9,976 nt of DNA from an uncultured Ruminococcus sp. (GTDB lineage Bacteria > Bacillota > Clostridia > Oscillospirales > Ruminococcaceae): assembly GCF_946187255.1 (NCBI RefSeq), contig NZ_CAMHRZ010000116.1, positions 1-9,976 of the forward strand. The letters run 5' to 3'. Under the pieces are notes generated by a model. That model saw nothing but the letters and a program-made list of their open reading frames with translations. It was not told the DNA's origin and made no database searches. Below are positions 1-5,743 of the stretch, piece by piece. The position numbers and the translations under genes are program-made. Position 1 is the stretch's first letter. The number at the start of each line of letters is the position of its first letter.

Positions 1-84
1 CAACTTGTAGCACAGCCTTGAAATGCGCATACTATATATAGCTTTTAGCACTTGCGAATATACGATATATAGTTATTTCATTCT

Positions 85-99
85 GTAACCTTTGGTTAC
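85..99. promoter_or_regulatory. Short perfect inverted repeat upstream of the hydrolase promoter
   Basis: GTAACC (85-90) and GGTTAC (94-99) form a perfect 6-base inverted repeat around TTT, about 48 bases upstream of the -35 box of the next promoter. It could be a regulator-binding site or the end of a hairpin belonging to an upstream gene outside the window. The surrounding 1-146 stretch is AT-rich, includes the palindrome CTATATATAG at 32-41, and holds no gene that I can support. Confidence 0.3.
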
Positions 100-146
100 T
101 TTGCGGTTAATTTTGAGTGTGACGAAAATATGAACGAAAACTGCTG

Positions 147-175
147 TTGACAATGTGACTTTTTTAATATATAAT
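147..175 (+). promoter_or_regulatory. Sigma-A type promoter of the dockerin-bearing hydrolase
   Basis: TTGACA at 147-152 and TATAAT at 170-175 are exact consensus boxes separated by 17 bases. Transcription should start near 182. The promoter overlaps the ATG at 155 and the ATG at 176, so neither can start the protein from this transcript. Confidence 0.88.
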
Positions 176-180
176 ATGTT

Positions 181-237
181 TATCGGCGGTAATCAAAAGC
201 CGATATCTATCAGTCAGACGACCGTACAGGCTTTTTT
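181..237 (+). promoter_or_regulatory. Structured 5' leader with two competing stems
   Basis: The predicted transcript begins with TATCGGC (181-187) pairing perfectly with GCCGATA (199-205) over an 11-base loop. The same GCC (199-201) can instead be part of AAAAGCC (195-201), which pairs with GGCTTTT (229-235) just before the end of a T run (232-237). The two folds exclude each other. This may be only an mRNA-stabilising 5' hairpin, or a weak attenuator. I do not recognise a known riboswitch class. Confidence 0.35.
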
Positions 238-256
238 CACCCGGAGGTGTTCAGCG

Positions 257-2026
257 TTGATATTTAAAAAGACCACAGCGGCAGTAATGGCAGCAGCTAT
301 CATGTTTGGAAATGGTATATGTGCCCGCGAGGGTATGCTTACCGCTTCCGCAGAGGAGAACAGGAGCGGTATCTGTGCCGTTACAAGTGTTGATGTAAGA
401 GTAGATGCGGACGAGTCTTCATTGTACAGGGGCTGGCTCGACAGCGGCGACTATATCGATATACTCGAAGAAAAGAAAGACAGCAGCGGCAACCTGTGGT
501 ATAAGATCGCTTACGGCAATATGGTAGGATACGTTCCTGCGGACAGTATCTCCGTTTTCAGTACGGGAGATGAAGAGGAAAATGATTACGAGAACTATCT
601 GGACAGCCAGGAGTTCCCCGAAAGTTACAGGATATACCTGCGAGAGCTGCACAGACAACACCCCAATTGGGTATTCACCGCACAGCATATAGGCATTGAC
701 TGGGACGAAGCAGTCGCTCAGGAGTCTGTTGTCGGACGCAATCTGGTACACAGCGGTGCCCCCGAAAGCTGGAAATCCAAAGAGAAGGGTGCCTATGATC
801 CCGAAACAGAGGAATGGTACCAGCTGGATTCAGGCGGCTGGGTGGCAGCTTCGGAGGATATAATCAGGTACTATCTCGATCCCAGAAATTTCCTGAACGA
901 TGATTATATATTCATGTTCGAGAACCTTTCGTATGACGCTAATATACATAATATAGAAGGAGTAGAGGCTATACTTCGCGGCACATTTATGGACGGCGAT
1001 TATACCTGTCCCGATACGGGCGAGACTCTTTCTTATGCGCAGACCTTTATGAAAGCAGCGGAGATATCGGGTGTTTCACCCTACCATCTGGCTTCCAGGT
1101 GCAGGAACGAACAGGGCGCTTACGGCGCTCCCCAGTCTCTCGGCACTGTTTACGGTTACGAGAATTACTTCAATTTCTTCGATGTGCAGGCGTATGCTAC
1201 TGCTTCAATGAGCGCAGGTCAGATGGGTGCAAAGTATGCCACCACCGAAGCTCCCGAGTATCTGCTTCCCTGGACCAATCAGTACAAGTCCATCGTGGGC
1301 GGCTCCATATTCCTGAGCAACGGCTATATCAGCAAGGAACAGGATACCTTATATTTACAGAAGTTTGATATGACCGACGGCGGCAACGGGTATTTCTATC
1401 ACCAGTACATGACCTGTGTGTTCGGTCAGGCTAACGAAGCTAAGTCTCTTGTAAATGCTTACGGTGAGGATGTTCTTGATTCTGTACTGGAGTTCAAGAT
1501 ACCCGTATACGATAATATGCCCGATACCCTTTGCATCAAGCCCGAAACCGAAGAAGACACCAATGATCTCATCGATCATATCTCGGTCAGCGGTGCAACA
1601 GTTTCGACCAGATACAACAAGTATTCTTCTGATCTTACAGCTTCTGCCGATAAGAACACAGTGACCGTTTTTGCAGCTCCCTGCAGCGCAAACGCTAAGG
1701 TTTACGGAACAGGATCGTATACTCTGCACAGCGGTCTCAATAAGATATATGTTTCCTGCGTTTCTGCCGCCGGCACATGGAGAGTATATACCATATATAT
1801 ACAGAACGGTGAAGCCGTACAGCCCGATGAAAGCATTGAGGACAACAGATACGATATAAACGGCGACGGTATGGTAAACGTTACCGATGTCGTAGTGGTG
1901 ATGGCTCATGTTTCGGGCAGAAAAGCCATAGATAAGCGCTATTATGACAGAGCGGATGTTGACGGCAGCGGAAGTGTAAACGTTGCTGACGGAATGGCTC
2001 TTGTCCATATTATCGGACTCAAATGA
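257..2026 (+). CDS. Secreted peptidoglycan hydrolase (glucosaminidase type) with SH3 domain and C-terminal dockerin
   Basis: The predicted role is cleavage of cell-wall glycan by an exported enzyme that can dock onto a cohesin scaffold. The start is TTG 257, with GGAGG at 243-247 nine bases upstream; the in-frame ATG at 155 lies inside the promoter. The protein has 589 residues. Residues 1 to about 32 are a signal peptide (basic start, Ala/Met-rich core, TASA before EEN). An SH3b-like domain spans about 38-101. A glucosaminidase-like domain spans about 120-420, with HPNWVF near 136 and RNEQGAYGAPQ near 283; Glu285 is the likely catalytic acid by analogy with clostridial glucosaminidases. A cadherin-like beta-sandwich follows at about 440-516. 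A type I dockerin occupies about 530-589, with two calcium loops, DINGDGMVNVTD (533-544) and DVDGSGSVNVAD (567-578). The gene is monocistronic, between its own promoter and terminator. Dockerin and SH3 calls are strong; the exact glycosidase class is less certain. Confidence 0.85.
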   Translation: MIFKKTTAAVMAAAIMFGNGICAREGMLTASAEENRSGICAVTSVDVRVDADESSLYRGWLDSGDYIDILEEKKDSSGNLWYKIAYGNMVGYVPADSISVFSTGDEEENDYENYLDSQEFPESYRIYLRELHRQHPNWVFTAQHIGIDWDEAVAQESVVGRNLVHSGAPESWKSKEKGAYDPETEEWYQLDSGGWVAASEDIIRYYLDPRNFLNDDYIFMFENLSYDANIHNIEGVEAILRGTFMDGDYTCPDTGETLSYAQTFMKAAEISGVSPYHLASRCRNEQGAYGAPQSLGTVYGYENYFNFFDVQAYATASMSAGQMGAKYATTEAPEYLLPWTNQYKSIVGGSIFLSNGYISKEQDTLYLQKFDMTDGGNGYFYHQYMTCVFGQANEAKSLVNAYGEDVLDSVLEFKIPVYDNMPDTLCIKPETEEDTNDLIDHISVSGATVSTRYNKYSSDLTASADKNTVTVFAAPCSANAKVYGTGSYTLHSGLNKIYVSCVSAAGTWRVYTIYIQNGEAVQPDESIEDNRYDINGDGMVNVTDVVVVMAHVSGRKAIDKRYYDRADVDGSGSVNVADGMALVHIIGLK

Positions 2027-2047
2027 TATTTTAAAGCGAATGATATG

Positions 2048-2084
2048 CCGTCCTGACAAGATGTCGGGACGGTTACTTTTTTTT
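2048..2084 (+). terminator. Rho-independent terminator after the hydrolase
   Basis: An 11-bp stem (2048-2058 with 2062-2072, one G-T wobble) closes an AGA loop and is followed by TTAC and an eight-T run ending at 2084. It lies 21 bases after the stop codon. Confidence 0.93.
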
Positions 2085-2103
2085 ATCAAATGACAAAATA
2101 CTC

Positions 2104-2132
2104 TTGACATTCACCCAAATTAATACTATAAT
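2104..2132 (+). promoter_or_regulatory. Sigma-A type promoter of the multi-zinc-ribbon gene
   Basis: TTGACA (2104-2109) and TATAAT (2127-2132) are exact consensus boxes with a 17-base spacer, and transcription should start near 2139. The predicted leader begins with a small hairpin, CTTAT (2150-2154) with ATAAG (2161-2165). No other strong leader structure was found. Confidence 0.88.
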
Positions 2133-2215
2133 AATTATAACAAGAATTGCTTATCATATCATAAGTATTTTGTACGGCATTGCCATAAACGGCGATTGTC
2201 GGGATAGGAGGATAT

Positions 2216-3499
2216 ATGCTTATATGCAATAAATGCGGCAAGACAGGAAAAAGAGGTAAATTCTGTGTTTACTGCGGCGGTGAACTGAGTGAGTTCTTTA
2301 CACTTAAAACGGCTGAGAGCGAGTCCGAACCTGTGGGCGAATGCCCCGAGTGCGGCAGAAAGTTCTCGGAGGGCAGCTTCTGCATATTCTGCGGCGTTGC
2401 ACTCAATAAGATAGGCGGGACTGTGGATGAAGTGCCCGCACCTGTTGTTGAAACGGCAGTCGATGAAGTACCCGCACCTGTGGTCGAAACTACAGTCGAT
2501 GAAGTTCCCGCACCTGTAGTTGAAACGACTGTTGATGAGGTTCCCGCTCCTGTGGTTGAAACGGCAGTCGATGAAGTGTCCGCACCCGTGACGGAAACGG
2601 CAGCTGATAACAGCACCGCACCCGTCAAGCTGAGATGCACTATCTGCGGATACATAATGGATAAGGGCAAGTTCTGTACGGTCTGCGGCGGTCAGCTGGC
2701 GCCTGTGGAAGAAGAAAAGGCTCCCGAAGTTGCTCCCGCACCCGCAGCTGTGCCTTCGGTGCTGAAATGCTCGATATGTGGAAAGATACACGAAAAAGGC
2801 AAGTTCTGTACCTCCTGCGGCGGTCAGCTGGTGCCAGCGGAGGAAGAAGCCACTGCTGCCGAGACAGTACCCGTTCAGACAACACCCGTTCAGTCCGCAC
2901 CTGTTGAGACTGCACCTGTACAGCCCGCAGCACCCTTAAAGCTGAAATGCCCCGATTGCGGCAAGAAGTTTGAAAGGGGTAAGTTCTGCACCGTTTGCGG
3001 CGTTGATCTTGTTCCCGATGAAGAGCCTGCGGAGATAAATCCCCCTCAGCCTGCACAGACTATACCTACACCTGTGGATAACACGCCCGTAATTCCCGCA
3101 CCTGTGGCAGCCGAACCGAAAAAGCTGCGCTGTGCTGAGTGCGGAAAGATCATGGATAAGGGCAAGTTCTGTACATCCTGCGGCGGAAACCTGGTGCCTT
3201 TTGATGATGCACCTGCGCAGACTGTCAACGATATACCGACGGCTCAGCCCGTGATGAATACTGCTCCCGCTCCCGCACCGCAGACGAGCGGACTGGTTTG
3301 TCCCGCCTGCGGAAAGACATTTGAGAGGGGAAAATTCTGTACAGTTTGCGGTACTACACTTGTTCCTCAGTCGCAGAATACAGCGCCTGCTTATGACGGT
3401 CTGCTGCATTGTGTCCAGTGCGGCAAGACCTTTGAAAAGGGTAAGTTCTGCACAGTATGCGGCGGAAAACTTGTGACCTCTGCCGAGATGAACGTATAA
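2216..3499 (+). CDS. Protein of eight tandem zinc ribbons, function unknown
   Basis: This 427-residue protein is built almost entirely from eight copies of a C-x2-C-x9-C-x2-C zinc ribbon, at residues 4-20, 43-59, 141-157, 185-201, 245-261, 306-322, 362-378 and 399-415. The core is CGK-x4-KGKFCTVCGG. All 32 cysteines are in ribbons, so it should bind up to eight zinc ions. Linkers of about 20-80 residues are rich in Pro, Ala, Val and Glu. One contains a five-copy 12-residue repeat. There is no signal peptide, membrane segment or attached catalytic domain, so it is probably a cytoplasmic beads-on-a-string protein. The start is ATG 2216, with AGGAGG at 2206-2211. It is transcribed alone between its own promoter and terminator. 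Single ribbons of this kind usually sit at the N-terminus of membrane or regulatory proteins. A protein with nothing else may be a scaffold, nucleic-acid binder or zinc store; none of these is shown by the sequence. Confidence 0.85.
   Translation: MLICNKCGKTGKRGKFCVYCGGELSEFFTLKTAESESEPVGECPECGRKFSEGSFCIFCGVALNKIGGTVDEVPAPVVETAVDEVPAPVVETTVDEVPAPVVETTVDEVPAPVVETAVDEVSAPVTETAADNSTAPVKLRCTICGYIMDKGKFCTVCGGQLAPVEEEKAPEVAPAPAAVPSVLKCSICGKIHEKGKFCTSCGGQLVPAEEEATAAETVPVQTTPVQSAPVETAPVQPAAPLKLKCPDCGKKFERGKFCTVCGVDLVPDEEPAEINPPQPAQTIPTPVDNTPVIPAPVAAEPKKLRCAECGKIMDKGKFCTSCGGNLVPFDDAPAQTVNDIPTAQPVMNTAPAPAPQTSGLVCPACGKTFERGKFCTVCGTTLVPQSQNTAPAYDGLLHCVQCGKTFEKGKFCTVCGGKLVTSAEMNV
2423..2602 (+). repeat. 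Five in-frame 36-bp tandem repeats
   Basis: Five contiguous 36-base units start at 2423, 2459, 2495, 2531 and 2567. Each encodes a version of VDEVPAPVVETA/T, inside the longest linker of the zinc-ribbon protein. The first four copies differ mainly at synonymous third positions. The fifth has diverged to VDEVSAPVTETA. This is a coding tandem repeat, with no spacers between units. Confidence 0.93.
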
Positions 3500-3516
3500 T
3501 AAGAAGAAATATCTAA

Positions 3517-3553
3517 GATCTCTCCGTTTGCAGCGAGCGGAGAGGTCTTTTTT
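3517..3553 (+). terminator. Rho-independent terminator after the zinc-ribbon gene
   Basis: GATCTCTCCG (3517-3526) pairs with CGGAGAGGTC (3538-3547), with one wobble, over an 11-base loop, and six T follow (3548-3553). It lies 17 bases past the stop codon. Confidence 0.93.
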
Positions 3554-3794
3554 GATCTCTCCGTTGGCGAAAAGCGGAGTTCGCGACATCAGACAAGCAC
3601 ACACAGCAAAAAAAGCCGCAAACCGAAGCTCCTAAGGATAAAAGCAGTGGTATCCGTGAAAGTTTCATCACCGCCAACTCGCCCCCTGCCAAACTATCGA
3701 CAACAACGAATAACACTTTATCTCAGGAACACTTTTATGGAAAAGAATAACAGTATATCAACTGTGCAAACAGTCATTTTTCGGGCAAAAATGC
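3554..3794. other. Non-coding stretch with a degenerate terminator copy and a start-less open frame
   Basis: GATCTCTCCGTT of the preceding terminator recurs at 3554-3565. It can form a weaker stem, CTCCG (3559-3563) with CGGAG (3575-3579), that lacks a T tract, which suggests a decayed duplicate. One + frame stays open from 3556 to a TAA at 3748-3750 (64 codons). Its middle reads like a Lys/Gln/Thr/Pro/Ser linker, but it has no ATG, GTG or TTG, and no ribosome-binding site. It could be a gene remnant or chance. I see no RNA gene or mobile element here. Confidence 0.4.
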
Positions 3795-3823
3795 TTGAAA
3801 AATTCATATATGTGTGATATAAT
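3795..3823 (+). promoter_or_regulatory. Promoter of the exoA unit
   Basis: TTGAAA (3795-3800) and TATAAT (3818-3823) are separated by 17 bases, giving a start near 3830. This places the TTG at 3795 inside the -35 box and supports the downstream exoA start. Confidence 0.82.
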
Positions 3824-3848
3824 AAAAAATAAAGCAAGGGGTGAGGAT

Positions 3849-4604
3849 TTGAAACTGATATCATGGAACGTCAACGGTTTCAGAGCGTGTCTGCAAAAGG
3901 GATTCGGGGATTTTTTTGCATCCGCCGATGCTGATATATTCTGCATACAGGAGACGAAGATGCAGCCCGATCAGGCGGATTTTTCGCCCGATGGCTATAA
4001 GATATATTTCAACAGTGCGGTAAAAAAGGGTTATTCGGGCACTGCCGTTTTCACAAAGCGTGAGCCGATAGCCGTTACTTATGGGATGAACGGCGCTCAC
4101 AATGACGAGGGCAGAGTGATAACCTGCGAATATGATGAGTTCTATTTCGTCTGCTGCTATGTGCCCAATGCACAGAACGAGCTGAAGCGTATTGACTACC
4201 GCATGGAGTTTGAGGACGATATGCGCGCATATCTCTGTGAGCTTGACAGCAAAAAGCCTGTTATTTACTGCGGCGATCTCAATGTGGCACATGAGGAGAT
4301 CGACCTGAAAAATCCTAAGAGCAATGTCGGAAATGCAGGTTTTTCGGATCAGGAGCGCGGCAAATTCACCGAACTTCTTTCGGCAGGCTTTGCAGATACC
4401 TTCCGCCGCCTTTACCCCGATACCACAGGGGTGTACTCCTGGTGGTCCTATCGATTCAACGCCAGGAAGAACAACGCGGGCTGGCGTATCGACTACTTTG
4501 TGGTATCGGAAAGGCTTATGGAAAAGGTCTCGGATTCAAAGATCCTTACAGAGATAACAGGCAGTGACCACTGCCCTGTTGAGCTCGATATCGATGTAAA
4601 GTGA
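3849..4604 (+). CDS. exoA: Exodeoxyribonuclease III / AP endonuclease
   Basis: This is a DNA-repair enzyme of the endonuclease/exonuclease/phosphatase fold. It cuts at abasic sites and removes 3' blocking groups in base excision repair. The start is TTG 3849, preceded by AAGGGG (3836-3841) seven bases upstream, and gives the standard family N-terminus MKLISWNVNGFRA. The 251 residues match the usual length of Firmicute ExoA. Family motifs are intact: Asn7, the metal ligand Glu35 in IQETK, Tyr104, Asp143 and Asn145 in GDLNVAH, GWRIDYF (211-217), and the catalytic Asp240-His241 in GSDHCPVELD. It has its own promoter. No terminator separates it from the phosphoesterase gene 31 bases downstream, so the two are probably co-transcribed. 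Confidence 0.95.
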   Translation: MKLISWNVNGFRACLQKGFGDFFASADADIFCIQETKMQPDQADFSPDGYKIYFNSAVKKGYSGTAVFTKREPIAVTYGMNGAHNDEGRVITCEYDEFYFVCCYVPNAQNELKRIDYRMEFEDDMRAYLCELDSKKPVIYCGDLNVAHEEIDLKNPKSNVGNAGFSDQERGKFTELLSAGFADTFRRLYPDTTGVYSWWSYRFNARKNNAGWRIDYFVVSERLMEKVSDSKILTEITGSDHCPVELDIDVK

Positions 4605-4635
4605 CGGTGTATTGCTGTTTTTAAGGGGGGATACA

Positions 4636-5337
4636 ATGATACTTGTTACGGGGGATATCCACGGTGCGGCGGATATAGCAAAACTGGCTGCAAAGGCAAA
4701 TCCCATTCAGAAACAGATGACAAAGGACGATCATCTTATCATTGCAGGGGATTTCGGGCTTGTATGGAATAATGATGCGGAGGATCTCTGGTGGCGCAAA
4801 TGGCTGGATAAAAAGCCGTATACCACATTATTCATAGACGGCAATCACGAAAACTTCGATCTGCTCAATGAGTTCCCCGAAGTGGATTATCGCGGCGGCA
4901 GGGCGCACAAGGTGGGTGACAGTATCTACCACTTGATGCGTGGCGAGATGTTTGAGATAGAGGGGCTGAGATTATTCACTATGGGCGGTGCCGAGTCCCA
5001 TGACATGGAGTACCGCACGGAGGGTGATTCCTGGTGGGTACAGGAACTGCCAAGCGATGAGGAATACGCTCACGCCCTTGATACCCTTGAAAAGCACGGA
5101 TGGAAAGCTGATGTGGTGCTGAGTCACTGTGCACCTTCGGCGGTGCAGCATGAGATAGCCGAGATGATGAACGTTGAGGAGGAATATCCCGCCAACCGCC
5201 TTACCGATTTTTTGCAGGAGGTCAACAGCAAGCTGGAGTATGACCGGTGGTTCTGCGGGCATTACCATACCGATGTCATAAGTGCCATCGAGCCGAGACT
5301 CAGGGTGCTGTATAATCATATCATTCGGGTGATCTGA
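4636..5337 (+). CDS. Calcineurin-like metallophosphoesterase
   Basis: This 233-residue protein carries the complete two-metal phosphoesterase signature: GDIHG (Asp7, His9), AGDFG (Asp39), GNHE (Asn70, His71), SHCAP (His164) and GHYH (His209, His211). It should hydrolyse a phosphomono- or phosphodiester in the cytoplasm; the substrate cannot be read from the sequence. The start is ATG 4636, with AAGGGGGG (4623-4630) five bases upstream. A frame extension to 4612 would place the start ahead of that ribosome-binding site. There is no signal peptide or membrane segment. It lies 31 bases after exoA on the same strand, which hints at a nucleic-acid or nucleotide role without proving one. Its stop codon overlaps the start of a 50-codon gene (TGATGA). 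Confidence 0.9.
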   Translation: MILVTGDIHGAADIAKLAAKANPIQKQMTKDDHLIIAGDFGLVWNNDAEDLWWRKWLDKKPYTTLFIDGNHENFDLLNEFPEVDYRGGRAHKVGDSIYHLMRGEMFEIEGLRLFTMGGAESHDMEYRTEGDSWWVQELPSDEEYAHALDTLEKHGWKADVVLSHCAPSAVQHEIAEMMNVEEEYPANRLTDFLQEVNSKLEYDRWFCGHYHTDVISAIEPRLRVLYNHIIRVI

Positions 5338-5489
5338 TGAAAAAGCTCACCGAAGAGGAAAAGAAACGCCTGGCAGAGCTTATGCGCAGTACGGGCAGCT
5401 ATCCCCGACTCACGGCGGAACGGCTGCTGAAAAAGGCGGAGGAGCGGCGTGAGAAGAAACGTGGCAGGAACGGGAAAACCAAGGGCTGA
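5337..5489 (+). CDS. Small basic protein, translationally coupled to the phosphoesterase
   Basis: This 50-residue frame starts at ATG 5337, which shares its A with the phosphoesterase stop codon (TGATGA), so re-initiation by the same ribosome is likely. There is no strong Shine-Dalgarno site of its own. The sequence begins MKKLTEEEKKRLAELM and continues through RSTGSYPRLTAERLL into a very basic tail rich in Lys, Arg and Glu. It looks like two charged helices with a short SYPRL turn, and has no cysteine, signal peptide or membrane segment. I do not recognise a family. It may be a partner of the phosphoesterase or a small nucleic-acid binder. The stop-start overlap and codon use similar to its neighbours favour a real gene. 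Confidence 0.6.
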   Translation: MKKLTEEEKKRLAELMRSTGSYPRLTAERLLKKAEERREKKRGRNGKTKG

Positions 5490-5514
5490 CAGTTTGTGCA
5501 AAGCTGTGTCCTGC

Positions 5515-5543
5515 TTGACAATAATTAAGCTATATGGTATAAT
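5515..5543 (+). promoter_or_regulatory. Sigma-A type promoter of the leader peptide and metA operon
   Basis: TTGACA (5515-5520) and TATAAT (5538-5543) are exact consensus boxes with a 17-base spacer, giving a start near 5550. The first start codon in the transcript is that of the 23-codon ORF at 5571. No other convincing promoter was seen between here and the genes from 5744 onward. Confidence 0.88.
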
Positions 5544-5570
5544 ACTGTAAACGGGTAAGGAGGCGGCTGT

Positions 5571-5642
5571 ATGTCTTATAATATGGTCATGTACAATGCG
5601 ATAGTAAAGTCGGGCTGTGCGGGACGAGCCGTTTTCGGATAA
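5571..5642 (+). CDS. 23-residue putative leader peptide
   Basis: ATG 5571 follows a very strong AAGGAGG (5557-5563) at seven bases, about 20 bases after the predicted transcription start. The frame runs 23 codons to TAA at 5640-5642. It starts MSYNMVMYNAIV and ends GCAGRAVFG. Met occurs at positions 1, 5 and 7, Asn at 4 and 9, Tyr at 3 and 8. There is no signal peptide. Its last third (5623-5631) is complementary to the left arm of the terminator at 5683. The position (promoter, tiny ORF, terminator, operon) is that of an attenuation leader peptide. Alternatives are a free-standing small protein on a short terminated transcript, or chance, though the promoter and ribosome-binding site make chance unlikely. 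Confidence 0.6.
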   Translation: MSYNMVMYNAIVKSGCAGRAVFG

Positions 5643-5689
5643 CTGCTATGGCTTTTTGTCTGTGGCATGATTTGAAAGATCGGTGCGTC
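5613..5689 (+). promoter_or_regulatory. Predicted antiterminator and competing hairpins of an attenuator
   Basis: GACGAGCCG (5623-5631), inside the leader ORF, can pair with CGGTGCGTC (5681-5689): eight pairs including one G-T wobble, with one A-G mismatch. This pairing would occupy the left arm of the terminator at 5683-5716. The same AGCC can alternatively pair with GGCT (5613-5616). As AGCCGT (5627-5632) it can also pair with ATGGCT (5648-5653), which is followed by a T run to 5657 and forms a second weak terminator-like hairpin. A ribosome at the leader stop codon would cover 5623-5631. Complementarity is read directly; the switching behaviour is inferred. Confidence 0.5.
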
Positions 5690-5716
5690 TGTGATGCGGA
5701 CGCACTTTTTGTTTTT
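5683..5716 (+). terminator. Intrinsic terminator between the leader ORF and the operon
   Basis: GTGCGTC (5683-5689) pairs perfectly with GACGCAC (5699-5705) over a 9-base loop, followed by TTTTTGTTTTT (5706-5716). It ends 27 bases before the first operon start codon, so transcripts from 5515 must read through it to express the genes downstream. Confidence 0.85.
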
Positions 5717-5743
5717 CGGGAATAATTGACGCGGGGTGATGTT

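Noticed and set aside
1355..2110. Minus-strand frame of 251 codons opposite the end of the hydrolase
   Set aside because: It runs through the terminator hairpin and the dockerin-coding region and has no recognisable domain.
2225..3460. Regularly recurring near-identical short DNA segments that could suggest a CRISPR array
   Set aside because: They encode the conserved ribbon cores and the 12-residue linker repeat in frame. Spacing is irregular and the intervals are coding.
2936..3604. Cysteine- and arginine-rich minus-strand frame opposite the zinc-ribbon gene
   Set aside because: Its composition is the complement of the repeated ribbon codons, and it crosses the downstream terminator.
3513..3716. 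Minus-strand frame with a hydrophobic stretch (internal ATG at 3668-3666) that could resemble a small membrane peptide
   Set aside because: It crosses the terminator of the zinc-ribbon gene, lacks a well-spaced ribosome-binding site, and has no promoter that I could find.
5489..5512. Hairpin after the 50-codon gene as a possible terminator
   Set aside because: ACAGTTTG and CAAAGCTGT can form a bulged stem at 5490-5508, but the loop is tiny and no T tract follows.
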